Shown here: in pieces, positions 10,856 through 22,700 of the stretch | Layout of the letters: the number at the start of each line of letters is the position of its first letter | Position numbering within the stretch: position 1 is the first letter of the stretch | Source: Tetranychus cinnabarinus | Lineage: Eukaryota > Arthropoda > Arachnida > Trombidiformes > Tetranychidae | Length of the DNA: 64,000 bases | Reading direction: 5' to 3' | NCBI GenBank assembly: GCA_022266195.1 | Contig: WHVY01000001.1 | Location: 744,001 to 808,000, forward strand | Notes under the pieces: model-generated | The model's database searches: none | What the model was told of the DNA's origin: nothing | What the model saw: only the letters and a program-made list of their open reading frames with translations | Position numbers and translations under genes: made by a program

Positions 10856-13800
10856 ATGCCGAGAGCTTTTTTAATCACCAATAAACGATACAATGGTCGA
10901 TGGATTTTAACCGATTCAAAGGAAGATGTCGAGAATTGTCCGTCTCATTACATTTTAAATCAGGGTAAGTTGAAGTTTAATTTGATTCTTGCAATTAAAA
11001 GTCTTGATGATTGAATACGGAAAATAGGAATTCATTTTAACCCTTGAACTAAATTTTTGAAGCAACAATAGAAAGGTTTGAATGAATGTATTCACATTTT
11101 CAGCCTTTATTAATAATGATAACAACTTGTTTCAAAATCAAATTACTTATTTAGTATTACAATCAATAATCCCATGAAATAATTTCACTTAATCTTTTGA
11201 TTTCCATTTGAATTCATGACAGCTTTTTCATACACAAAAGATGATATTAACATGTTCTTATTTTGTTTTTAAACGATTGATTAAAATTAACAAAGTCAAT
11301 CAAAGTTGCCAGAGATTGGGGTTTCCAGATTTCTGCATAATCGGTATTTTGTAAAAGCCAAAATACGAGTAAAGTTGAGGACTTTGCTCTCGCACTGAAA
11401 CAATATTGTCTTTCATCTTGACGTAATAGCAAATGAAAATAATGCAAAAGTTGACATTGAAACATTTCACAGGGAAATATAATAACGGTTCCATTCCTTT
11501 GACTTTGGCTTTGATGCTAGAAGAAGAAATGGAAACTTTGAACAACCTTCCCATTCCAAAGATTTGTATTGTATTTCGATAAATCCAGTCCAAATGATTT
11601 AACTACGGTGAGAAAGAAAAGGAAGAAAAAAAATAAGATGAGAATTCAGTTTGAAAATCTTAAGCCTAGACGAAAAAGATGATGATAAAGTAAGCTTGCT
11701 CATTCTAGAGACCCATTTCCGGAGGAAGAGAATGTTGATGTTGCTGGTGATGATGATGATGAAGATGATGATTTAGATGTAGACGTTGGAAATTATGGAA
11801 GATATTTCTACTTTTGCTTATTTCATTCTTCCCTTAATGTGTGTCTATGTGTGAAAGGCCTGATCCACCAACCCCGTCAACTTATTTAGAGGTTATTATA
11901 CAAGTCAAGCTCATCTTCATTTGAAACTTGCTTGTTGAACTTGACTCTGTAAAGTAGTGTTACTGGCCTCATGCCAAAGTAACCAACTCAGGGTAGGAAA
12001 GAGAAGGAGAGAGGAAAATCAAAGTGAGGGTGGGTTTGAGGGTGGAAGAAGAGAGAGAAAGAAAGAAAACGAAGATCAAGTCGAAGATGAAGATGAAGGG
12101 AAAAATTTCACCAACATCATTAAATCAACATCAACAACATTACCGTACCAGCCAAAATAGCCTTAAATTTGGTCTTTGAATGCTTTCAGAATTTGTTTCC
12201 CTTTCAACTTTATCATTACCATCATCTTTGGTTCACATTTGTTCGTCTCACTTGTCGATTTGAGCTTTTTTGGGAAACTTTCAAGGGATTAGGTTAGTGT
12301 AATTTTTGTTTTCACAATTGGGTGAAAAAAGAAGGTAATATTAATCGTTAACGGTTTAAAGGAAAATGTAATTTACAAGTCACTGACAGACTACCATTGA
12401 AAGTTCATTTTAAATGTTCACGTCTGAAATTTGTCTTAAGTCTTTATCTGCAAGTCGTCTTTTAAATTTGTTGTTTTCATAAGATCATGTTGTTAGCTTT
12501 GAAGTTCAGTCGAAATGTATATTCAAATGTGTTAAAATCACCAGGAAGAATGAACAGTTTCAACAGTTAATTGCTCTTGATTCGCAGTCAATTTGTTTTA
12601 CCAAGAAAGTAAATAACGAGTAAAACGATGTTTCCTCTTTAAATTATTGGACACGAGGATAGGTAAAGATGATCTGTAATTTAAAAAAAGTAAATATTAG
12701 ACACGAGTCTTTTTCCTTGATACTAATTATTGATAATTAAACTCACAGATTTTAGGCTTTACCAGACACAAAGAAGTTCAGGTTGAGATAAGATTTTTTA
12801 GCTGCAAGTTTGCAAAGCATGAATGTTGCTTATGAGCTAAATGTTTAGAGATCTGGTCCTGGTTCGGTCAATTTAGTTTCACCCCCGTTATCTGCAAATT
12901 ATTTTCTTTGCTTTTTGGTTATTTTTTGTTCCATTGGTGCTTGTAATTCCTTTTGTTGATCATCATCTTTATTAACATCAGTGGCTAGAAAGATGGCAAG
13001 AAAGAGATGAAAATGAAGCAATAATTTTTATCAAAAATGGTTACCAAGAAATCGGATGAGAGAAGAAAACGTTTTTATTATTTATATAACGTTAATCAAC
13101 CCAGATGGGAACGCATGTTGATGAAGGTCAAAAAGGTCTGTGGTCTTTTGTAAATAAACAATTTTCCACTATTTCCATATAATGGAAACAGATTTATAAA
13201 CAAGCAATGATTCCAATGATGCTAATGAATCTAGAATCGGGCTGGGTCAGGTTGAAATGTTTGAAAAGATGAGTGAAGACGAAATATCAGTTTGCAATAA
13301 CAACAGGAAAACACTTGTAACCTTATGGTCGAAAGGAAGGATTTATCATTGCTCGTACAATCCATTTCATCGAAGGGTCGTTACTCTTTGCCTCACTTGT
13401 CTACGGTAAAGTTGAAGAGGTCATCCAGCTTTTTTGGTGATAAAGAGTAACGGAAAGCGGAAAGAAGATACCAAACGGAAGTATTTTATTGATACTCTTA
13501 GACTTTCTCCTTCCTTCAAGACATTCAGGTCTCTTGTTTGTTATTGTTAGGAGTCCTCACTTGATTGCTGAGTCAATGTGATTCGTTAACTTTCCTGTGA
13601 CACGAGCCAGAGGTTGAAAGACATTGGTGAGGTAGACACGCGAACGCGTGTCCTCTTTTCCTTCATGTTTCTTGACTGCACAGTGAGATGTAAATATACC
13701 AACTCTCATATGGTTGACAGGAGTCAATTTTCAATGAACTCGTAAACAAACAGGACCATTAATTTGGTTTGCCTCTCTTTCTTCATTGTCTTACTTCATG

Positions 13801-15723
13801 TCTTAAGATACTCTATCCACAAGACTCATCTTAGAGGGAAAAAATCATCGTCTTCATCTCCTCATCATCAACCTTGGCCCTTTTACAGTCTTTTAAAAGG
13901 CGATCTGTCTTGAACCATTTACTTGACTCTGTCCATCATCTAAAAGCTAAGGGAAAAGAGGAAAAGAAAGAACAGTTTTAAGCTTTTTGCATGAAAGTTA
14001 CATAATTAATAAACCCAGTCAACGTTACCTTACCATTACTATACTTTACTAACACAACAAAACATTGAATATAGTGAAAAACTTGATTTTAAATTGTAAA
14101 GAAAATTTTAAAATGGAAATCAAAAAGATGTCAGCTTCAAAAAAAGGTTTAACTTTATTTACTCATTGTTATAAAATCCAAATAAATAGCCATGGTTTTA
14201 GATAGCCATTTGTTCAGCTTCTGTTGATGACATCAGTTCAAAACAAAAGCTAGCTAAAAGCTTGTAGCTTACAAGTTTAGCTGTAATGTTTAGCTTTTTA
14301 TTTTATGTAATCTCTACGCTAGCGCTTTTTACAAATTAATAGCTTTTTTAATTTTGTGTTTATTTATTTATTTCTTTTAAATAGACTCCTCCGAGTTACC
14401 ATTTAATGACGCTTCACCGTTTATTGCTGAACTATCCGCAAATTATGAAACTCACGGATTGAGTAACTTGTCTAATGACGATACAATGCCCATTTCGATG
14501 GATAAAAATCTCATCACCTGTTCAAGGATCTCTGTTTTAAGACATGCCGCTCTATCTCGCCACATAGGACAAAATCGTATTATGGGTAAGTAAATTTTGA
14601 AACATTTTAAGTGTGAATCAAATGCCATCAATTTGATAAATGTTACTTTTATCATTAGATCGATTTCATCCTGCATTTGGTGTCGATTTCTCAGTTCAAC
14701 CAATCAACTTAATTATCGATGAAAGGCGAGTTGATAACTTTAGTCCAGATGATGTCCAAATGATGAACGATTTGGATGACACGGCCCAGGAAGAAGCGCA
14801 AGATCTAAGTATTCATAGTCGCCATAACTGTAGATCTCCTGATGTCTCTCAAACAAGCATGGAGTATTCTGATTTTAAAGATGAATCAGACCGATCACAA
14901 TGTTCACCAGCTTTGGACACAAATGAAAACATCTTCAAGGTAAGATTTCAATTCAATACAGAACCTTTAATTTACTTGATTTTTTTCACTATTAAACCAA
15001 CAACCTTATTATCGTTATTTTTTATCTTCTACTATCTATCGTTTATAGATTGAAAGAAACGAGGATGTGTCGTTTTCTCGCGAAGAATCTCGCGAAAATT
15101 TTTCAACTCCTGACAATTCAACAACATCACCATCCAGTGATAATCATGTGTGTATTGATTGTGGTAAACGCTACAGTACATCATCCAACTTGGCGCGTCA
15201 CCGTCAAACTCATAGAAGCTTCACTGACAAGAAAGCTCGCCAATGTCCTCATTGTAACAAAGTTTATGTGTCAATGCCAGCTTATAGTATGCATCTTCGA
15301 ACTCATAAACAAGGCTGTCGATGTACATATTGCGGAAAATGTTTCAGTCGTCCATGGCTTCTACAGGGTCACATCAGAACACACACCGGTAAGTAATGAG
15401 AAACATTGAATCTTAAGTCGATTAGTTAATTTTAATTTTTACATTAATTTTATATTACAGGTGAAAGACCATTCAAATGTCCAACATGTTCAAAAGCTTT
15501 TGCTGACAAATCAAATCTCAGAGCTCATATTCAAACTCATTCAACTGTCAAGCCTTATGTGTGTCAACGTTGTGGAAAAGCATTTACTCTGAAAAGCTAT
15601 CTTTATAAACACGAGGACTCTTCTTGTATGCGATTAAACCGTTCGACCAGTGGTTCCATAACTTACGTTTCACAAGCCACAACAATCAACTCTGCAAAAC
15701 CATTTACCTTGAGTTCTGCCTGA
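10856..15723 (+). CDS. scrt: Scratch-like Snail-superfamily zinc finger transcription factor
   Basis: Nuclear DNA-binding repressor of the Snail/Scratch group, whose Scratch members act mainly in neural development. Exons 10856-10964, 14385-14585, 14659-14939, 15049-15388 and 15461-15723 join in phase to 397 aa. The N-terminus MPRAFLITN is a SNAG repression motif, which fixes the start at 10856. The middle is Ser/Asp-rich and unconserved. Five C2H2 fingers follow at about residues 232-255, 262-285, 288-310, 317-339 and 345-368. KVYVSMPA in finger 2 and FSRPWLLQGHIRTH in finger 3 are Scratch-type rather than Snail-type; finger 5 ends in cysteine. An intron falls inside the TGERPF linker between fingers 3 and 4. 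Intron 1 is 3.4 kb, far longer than the others, and probably regulatory. Confidence 0.92.
10965..14384 (+). other. Large intron 1 of scratch (3.4 kb)
   Basis: Runs from donor CAGG|GTAAGT to acceptor TTTTAAATAG. No coding frame inside is convincing. It contains GAT trinucleotide and GA-rich stretches (11740-11780, 12000-12090) and a GC-rich palindrome (13635-13652). Length and composition suggest enhancer content, which is inference. Confidence 0.6.
13635..13652. repeat. Perfect GC-rich 18-bp palindrome in scratch intron 1
   Basis: GACACGCG and its exact complement CGCGTGTC flank AA. Four CpGs in 18 bp within strongly AT-rich intron DNA is conspicuous and would suit a dimeric transcription factor site. 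Confidence 0.7.
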
Positions 15724-18277
15724 TACGAAACAACATATTTTTGTTTTTTATTTTTTCAACACAAAGTGTCAACCAAATCATCCTGCCGTATTATTCTTGT
15801 AACCTGTTAAATATTTTATTGAGTATCTTTTTCTGGACAATTCAAACAGAGGAAGGACGACATTTTAAAGCTGTTATCAACAGAATCATATACTTCTAAA
15901 TCGTACTTCAATCAAAGATGATCAAACTCATTCACCAAAGTGCCTTGGACATAATCTCTATGAACAGAAACATTAGAGAGGAAAAGTTGACTAATTGAGC
16001 TCGAATCTTCAGTCATATACATAACATGTATAACAAATATTAATAGTCACTATTTTCCAATAATTTTATCATAGTATTCATAACCAATTTTATTTTTATC
16101 AACTATATTCTATCTATTTTGCATAAACCAAGATCTTGCTTTGATTAGCTTAATTACTTTGTTTCCAATTGAACCCATAAATCAAGTCTTACTTTTCTAA
16201 TTTCTAGTTTAAAATATTTTCTAGTCTAAAGTATCAAATTGCTTGTCCATTCTCAATTAACACTCAATCATGGTTACTCTTAAGTAATAGATGAGTTTTA
16301 GTTTTCTCAATCGCCAATCAAGATGAGATAGCGGGTTCAAATAAGACATTTAAATCAGTCTTTCCAAAGCATTATTATGGTTATGCCCATGATGAGGTCA
16401 ATCTAGTTCACAATCACATATTATTTTGTTTCATTCATTGCCATTCAATCATTTCTATGAATTATTTTCTCTTATATCATTTCCTTCCCCAATATTATAC
16501 AATTTTTATGCCATTTATTCATCAATTTTTTTCAAACAATTATCATTCAATGATTATTTTTTGAATATTATCAAGCTATCAGGTTTATTCTGATACTCGT
16601 TTTATACATTTTCTTGATATTTTTCTAGTCTTTTCAACTTTATATTTTACTCTTATCATATTTACCGATGAATTCAATTTTGTCTATTGCCATTATAAAA
16701 TCAAAAAATAAACTTGATTAAAATTTCGAAAATTTTGCATCTCTTGACATTATTTAAAAAAAGATTTTAATTTGAACTAATCACTCTAATCATCTGGATT
16801 ATAATCATTTACATATTGTTATATGTTAGACTATATTTTTCTCATTCTGAATGAATCTTTGAATTTATGGGAACAAAATGAAAGGTGAATGAAAGTGAGA
16901 AATCCAATGTTATTCAAAATCTAAAACTATAAAATTGAATTTAAGGATTGCTTTGATATGCGGCATGGACTACAATCAGCGTTAAATACCGAAATATTAA
17001 ATCATCATAAATCATAAATTTGATGCTTCTAAGGACACATTTAGGTTATGTTGGCTCAAAACAGGAAAAAGGTTAAATCATTGGGTACATTAGTAAACTG
17101 TTTTTTAAAATTTTTCAGGTTAGGCATCAATGATAATATTTTGACTACACGGTCTTTTTGGATTGATATTGTATGATTCAGTTAATAAGGTTGAATAATA
17201 ATACCTTTTTATAATTCCAATTACTTGATCAAGAAACACCAGATAAAATGGATTGATTGAAAGATAAAAAGGGCAAAAGTTGAGAACATGTGGGTGGAAC
17301 ATGAATTCCAGCATGGTGTCTCATATATTCCTCAAATCCAGGAATTTTTTTCGTATCTCCGGTAAAGATGATTGTTTGCTATCATGTTAACAATATATTA
17401 TATGTAATAACATATTATGCTACAAAATACCAATAAAATGGTTGAAATGCTCTGATAAAGTAAACACTCAATTTTTTGCTAAACCGACAGACTTGTTACT
17501 ACTCTTTTTAAATTGAGAGTTTTAGTTTTTTAATCATTAATTTGATCCATTTTAGTCACTTTTACATCAATTTACGATTGTTTGACGAGTAAATGTTGGC
17601 TATGTTGAAATAACCACCAGTTATTGTAACTCTTTTTGAAAAAAATTGAGGGTTTGCTTTACGATAAATCTTGAACGATCGGTCAACAAGCAGATTGGAT
17701 TTTAAATTTTTTCAATTTGTAGTCCAATGAGTGAATAAATTAAGGTAAAAATGATCATTTGTTCATTCCAATCACCATATTTGTTAGTTTTATAAACTCA
17801 TGAAGCTGCGAATGGTTCAAACATTGTTAATCAATTTATTGAGATCCGAAATCAATGGTCAACTAAATTTTTGCAGTCCTATTCTTGCTTATGTCCACTC
17901 ATCAATTAATTAGGAAATTTTGATCTTTGATTCTTTTCAAATCGTGTCTTTACTTATTTGTTTATGAATGCAATCTTTTCAAAGATATTTGAAAACCCCG
18001 CTTTATCTCCTTTGTTGTTTTTTTTCAGTTTTTGTAGTGACATCTATGCGATTATCTTTAGTTAATTTTAAGGAAAATTTTGATTTGAACTCTGATTAAA
18101 GTTTTCGGGTTAGTCCGTTCTTTTAACTTGAATGTCCCTCAAATTGTCAGACTCTCATTTAATTCAATTGTGATCTCTAGGTTTGTAAAATTATTCATGA
18201 CAAAGCAACTTTACAACATTCTACTGCCATCCAAATACTAACATCCTTTGTTTATCTTTTCAGAGATTGTCTTTAAT
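15724..18277. other. Intergenic region between scratch and MED28
   Basis: AT-rich, no coding frame supported. It should include the scratch 3' UTR and the MED28 promoter. A good acceptor (TTTATCTTTTCAG, ending 18263) 15 bp before the MED28 ATG suggests a 5'-UTR intron whose donor was not located. Confidence 0.55.
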
Positions 18278-18700
18278 ATGGCTGCTTCACAACCTACTGG
18301 TGCACCTAATTCTGGACAGGCTACAGAACAAAATTTATATGAAGAGTTCCATAGGTCGTTTGTAGATTTGTTTGGTCCATTGCGATTTGACTTTGAAAAC
18401 CCACCTAACCCTAGTGTAGAGAACCATAGAGCTGCTGTGGAGCATTTAGTTCCTAAATTTGCTGATAATGCTCGAGCAATGGAACTTTATTTTGTAAGGT
18501 GGAAAACGATTTTTGGAAATCTCAACCCTGATGAATTAGTCAAAGAGGAAATTTGTGAAATGGAAGCCGAAATAAGGAGAAAAGACGCATTGCTCGCAAA
18601 GATATATGAAAAGTTGGGTGAATGGAAAACCACTTTTACTAACGAAGCTATGGAACAAAAGAAAGATCAAAATGAAGAGAACGCGAGTTTACTGAATTGA
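18278..18700 (+). CDS. MED28: Mediator complex subunit 28
   Basis: MED28 is a head-module subunit of the Mediator coactivator that links activators to RNA polymerase II. One coding exon gives 140 aa. The family signature is the helix EAEIRRKDALLAKIYEKLGEW (residues about 95-115), matching the RKDAL..K...KL..W pattern of MED28. Upstream, a helix with HRAAVEHLVPKFADNARAMELYF matches the first conserved helix. The start at 18278 (MAASQPTG) is the first ATG after a splice acceptor that ends at 18263, so the 5' UTR is probably spliced. An AATAAA at 18729-18734 follows the stop. The gene is tail to tail with TCTP, about 130 bp apart. It is shorter than human MED28 mainly at the N-terminus and the C-terminal tail. 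Confidence 0.85.
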   Translation: MAASQPTGAPNSGQATEQNLYEEFHRSFVDLFGPLRFDFENPPNPSVENHRAAVEHLVPKFADNARAMELYFVRWKTIFGNLNPDELVKEEICEMEAEIRRKDALLAKIYEKLGEWKTTFTNEAMEQKKDQNEENASLLN

Positions 18701-18728
18701 ATAGAGTTTAAAACAAAATTCAAACACG

Positions 18729-18774
18729 AATAAAGAATCATAATTTCATTCGGTGATCAAGATACAAGTTTATT
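18729..18774. terminator. Facing polyadenylation signals of MED28 and TCTP
   Basis: AATAAA at 18729-18734 on the plus strand serves MED28. TTTATT at 18769-18774 is AATAAA on the minus strand and serves TCTP. The two 3' ends face each other within about 45 bp and may overlap as transcripts. Confidence 0.65.
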
Positions 18775-18833
18775 AAATTTGAATTCTTTCAATATTGATA
18801 GAACATATTGAGGAGTGGCTAATTGCTCAGCAA

Positions 18834-19358
18834 TTAAACCTTTTCTTCGATAACACCATGTTTAAAGAATAACATGTAAGCAGTTTCACCTTTACCATCA
18901 GCATTTTCTCGGTAGTCGAGAAGGGCGACCATTCCATCGGGGTTGGCGCTTTCACCCATGTAAAATGAGCAATCACTAAGTTTAGGTCTTATCTTTTTGA
19001 CAGCTTCAGTTATTTTGGCTTTAGCATCGGCCATTTGCTCTTCAGTGAAACCTTCTTCCTTCCATTTGTCGGCCAAGGTCTTAGTGTAAGTTTTGAGATA
19101 GTTCATGTAATCAGCTTTGTTGAAAGCAGTTTCTACGAGACGTTGATTAAGGACCAAATCGAGACCAGATTCTACGTGTTCGTCAGTTCCTTCATCACCT
19201 TCCTCAGCAGATGGATTGGCACCGTCCAAAAGGATTTCTCCCTCCTTACGGATAACATGTTGGCAAACTACCTCGTAAAGGCAGTCATCGACCAGATTGA
19301 TTTTAGAAGAATCGGTGAACATTTCGTCACCAGTGATCATATCCTTATATATACGCAT
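18834..19358 (-). CDS. Tctp: Translationally controlled tumour protein (TCTP)
   Basis: Abundant cytosolic protein with roles in growth control, calcium binding and survival; in insects it is linked to Rheb/TOR signalling. A single uninterrupted coding exon gives 174 aa, close to the usual 170-172. Family marks: N-terminus MRIYKDMITGDEMFTDS, the TCTP-1 signature around DGANPSAEE (about residue 45), and the C-terminal block MVALLDYREN...AYMLFFKHG. The flexible acidic loop EEGDEGTDEHVE is present. The start codon is the canonical one of the family. Upstream on the same strand lies a TATA-like box (19596-19602) and then the 3' end of the LINE, so the whole TCTP promoter seems squeezed into about 250 bp. 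Confidence 0.97.
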   Translation of the reverse strand: MRIYKDMITGDEMFTDSSKINLVDDCLYEVVCQHVIRKEGEILLDGANPSAEEGDEGTDEHVESGLDLVLNQRLVETAFNKADYMNYLKTYTKTLADKWKEEGFTEEQMADAKAKITEAVKKIRPKLSDCSFYMGESANPDGMVALLDYRENADGKGETAYMLFFKHGVIEEKV

Positions 19359-19603
19359 GATTAATTAGTATGGAAGACGAGTTGGCAAAAAAAACAATCA
19401 AAGAAATGTATTAAACAAAATAGAAAAGAATCTAAATAAAATTTAAAATATCACAAAAAGATGATGATGACAATAAATAGGTTTCAAGATGGTGAGAAGA
19501 TACCAAAAATCTCTACAAGAGACAAGTTTTTGTTGATCCGAAAGTTTAAAAGTCTATAAACCAAACTAGTGGCGTTTAATTATCAGAAGCGACTGTTTTA
19601 TAC
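19359..19603 (-). other. TCTP 5' leader and core promoter region
   Basis: 245 bp with no coding frame between the TCTP start codon and the presumed 3' end of the LINE. It holds the 5' UTR and the TATA-like box. I do not see a clear terminal oligopyrimidine start. Confidence 0.5.
19596..19602 (-). promoter_or_regulatory. TATA-like box upstream of TCTP
   Basis: On the minus strand GTATAAAACAGT lies about 240 bp before the TCTP start codon. Spacing allows a 5' UTR of about 200 nt. A very similar element occurs at the 5' side of the LINE (25156-25163). Confidence 0.5.
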
Positions 19604-19705
19604 AGAGTGACTTGCTTTCCGTCTCCGAAAAGTAGTCAAGGAGGCACTTAAGCTCCTTCCTGTTATGGCATCGCCGCCATTTACAAAAGTTAAATATTTA
19701 CAATT

Positions 19706-22700
19706 TCAGTTTTTTAGAGATAAATTGGATAGAAAAAGCATATATCTAGTGTATACAGGTTTCTTATTGGAGGGGATAAGGAGGGGAAGATTTTTGATAA
19801 GGTTTTCAATTGACATTATAATTTTCCGGTTGTTGTTCCAGTCTTTGTATATATTAAAGTCGTCCGTTTCGATGAGATGTTTCGTCTTTGGACATTCCAT
19901 GAGTATATGTTTGATCTTTTTGGTTTTGTTCTCGCAGCATTGAATTATGTTCATATTCATGTTTAGTGTTTTAATTGCCTCGATAAGATATCTGTGTGTC
20001 TTACCTCCAATGTCCAGTAATCTACCAGTTTTGAATTTCGGATTGAAGACCAGTGCTGTTGCTTGATCTGCATTGATTTTGTACATTATTAGATGTTTAT
20101 ATGCCTCATGTATTTCCTTTATAATGTCCGAATCTCTCTTGATCGCGATGTATTCCTCGTGATTATCGCTCTCTCCCCATTCCAACTCCTTTACCTCCCA
20201 TGTCCATTGATGTCTTCCTAACTTTTTGAACAAACTCTTGCAAACTTCTTTAGCTTCACCTCTTGTTATGATTTCAGGGATTCCTATGTGTACTGTCTGT
20301 TTTTCATATCGATAATTTATGTTTTTAATTATGATTTCTAAACCTGTTAGGAATTTGTGTGTTAGTGATTTGTATCCAATGATTTTATGAGGTTTTATGT
20401 CTTTGTAGTGAATGATGGTCAATAGATCGTCTTTATTGTTAATGATTTTGTGTGTAATTTCATTTCTTGTTACGTTTTTTCTTATGTATTCATCTTCCGT
20501 TATTTTGTCTATGAGTTTATGCTGATAGGTGATGTTGATATCGTTAAAGATCTTATACTGATGTTGTTGCTTGTTTTTGATGATTTTTAGTAGTATTGTT
20601 GGTAATTGTGTCAGCCAGGGGTTACTGATGCCTTTTATCATGAAAGGTGTCCATTTCCCAGCAAATCTGCATCCAGTGCAATCGGCTATGAGTTCATTTG
20701 TTTTAGTTATTTTTCCATACATTCCATCTAAACCAGTTTGATTGTATTCAATTATGGATTGAAATGCAATTTGATTAATTGATGAGTTCAGAAAGGAGTT
20801 GTATATCATCCTTTGTGTGTCAATATCGAGTTTGTTGATGATGTTTGTTATGTGACCAATTTTGTCCATTGCCTTGTTTACCAGTTTCGTGATTTTGTCT
20901 TCATTTATTTTGATGTTTAAATTGTATCCAACGAAGCTGATGTTTTCATTGCTCTTTGTTGTCTTGTATTTGAGTTGAAGAGTGTTTTTGTCAGTTTCAT
21001 TCTGAGTATGAATTATTGTTTTGCTTGGATTAATATCCAGGTTGATTCGACTGAAGGCTTCTCTAACATCAGTTAGGATGTTTTCAAGGTTATCATAAGT
21101 TTTTTGAAAATCATGGACAATGGCTAAATCATCTGCATATGCGACAAAATTGTATCCTTTGATTTTGAGATAGTTCAGAGCTTTTTCCATGCCAATGATG
21201 TAGAGTAGTGGTCCAAGACTTGAGCCTTGTGGTACTCCATGTTCATCTTTTTTATAAAAGTTTTTGTGTTCATATCTCGTTCTTACCCAACGGTTTTCAC
21301 AAAAGGAGATTATCATTTTAGTTGTCTGTTGATCAAGATGTTTTTTGAGAGTATCATATATGTTTTTCCGCTCAATATTGTCGAAAGCTTTGGTAATGTC
21401 CATTTTGATAATGACATCAGTGTTCTTCATGATTGATTTGAGCTTGATTACTGCATCGATAGTGCTTTTATCATGTTGATATGCATACTGATTGTTGGTA
21501 ATGATGTTCTCAATCTTTTTTTGGATTCTCTTTGTTAATATCTTATCTATGATTTTCATGAAATGTGACTGTAATCTGATTTGTCTGATGGAGACACCAT
21601 CTGGTTTGATCAAGAAGGTGATGCCAGATATCTTGATGTTATTGGGAATATGTTGTTTTCTGAAGATTAGATTGATGAGTTTGATGATGTAAAATTTGTT
21701 CATGTTGAGCATTTTGTTCCATGAATTTTTGGTGTAATCATCAGCATTCCCTGACGAAGTGTTTGCTTTCCATTTCTCTATCATTCTGATTTCTTCCATT
21801 GTTAGCCCATCATTTGCTTCTTCTGTTTCGTCGTCTTTATCAAATCTGGCTTTGCTGAACTTAAAAGTTCTTAGTATTTCCTCAATATTTTTCTTGATGT
21901 CTTTGTTGTTGTTGGCAATATTCTCAATGTTTTGTTTGTTTGTTTTTTGTAAGATGTATTTGTTGATATATTGCCATTTTTTGGTCGGATCTTTAGTGTC
22001 TTTTAGAAGCGTTCTAAGATCAAACTTTTCAGTTTTGTATTTGATGATTTTTCTTGCCTTTTCATCACCTTTTTTGTCTCTACATCGGAGTGTTCTTATT
22101 CTCCTAGATTTTTGTTTGATGTTCTTCCAGTTTCCTGTTTTGTTTGGATGTTTGATTACATGTTTGGTGGCATTGCTCAGCTTCTCGTTGGTGATGTTAG
22201 TGTTTAAGTCATACTTTTTGACTCGAAAGTCCTTGATTTTGATGATTCTATTCCCGTAAATCTCGTTTTTCTTTCCATAGATGAAGATACAAGCGTTAAG
22301 TTGTCTGTGATCAGAGAGATTACAGTCTTCTATGTGTGATGTCAGGGTTGTTATAAGATTGTTGTGTAGTATTGCGTCTAAATATGAGTCACAAATCTTA
22401 TTTTTCCTGGTGTAGTTGTTTAAGTCGGGTTTGATTGCAGATTCGAGCTTGATGTTTAGTTCATCATACATATTGTCAAAGAATTTTGCAAAGCTAGTTC
22501 GATTCCCTCTAGTTCTTATTTTGAGATCTGGGGCCCATAGTTTAGATTCCATTTTAAAATCCCCTGTCATAATAATTGGGGTGTCATTGTGATTTTTAAT
22601 GAGACATTTAACTACTTCCAGAGTTCTTATCATTTCTTGTCTTCTTGTCGGTTGTAAATGTACGTTGATGATGAGGACAACTGTGTGTTTGATTCTGATC

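Noticed and set aside
21759..22259. Plus-strand 166-aa hydrophobic frame
   Set aside because: Antisense of LINE ORF2; the Phe/Leu/Ser bias arises from A-rich coding on the other strand.
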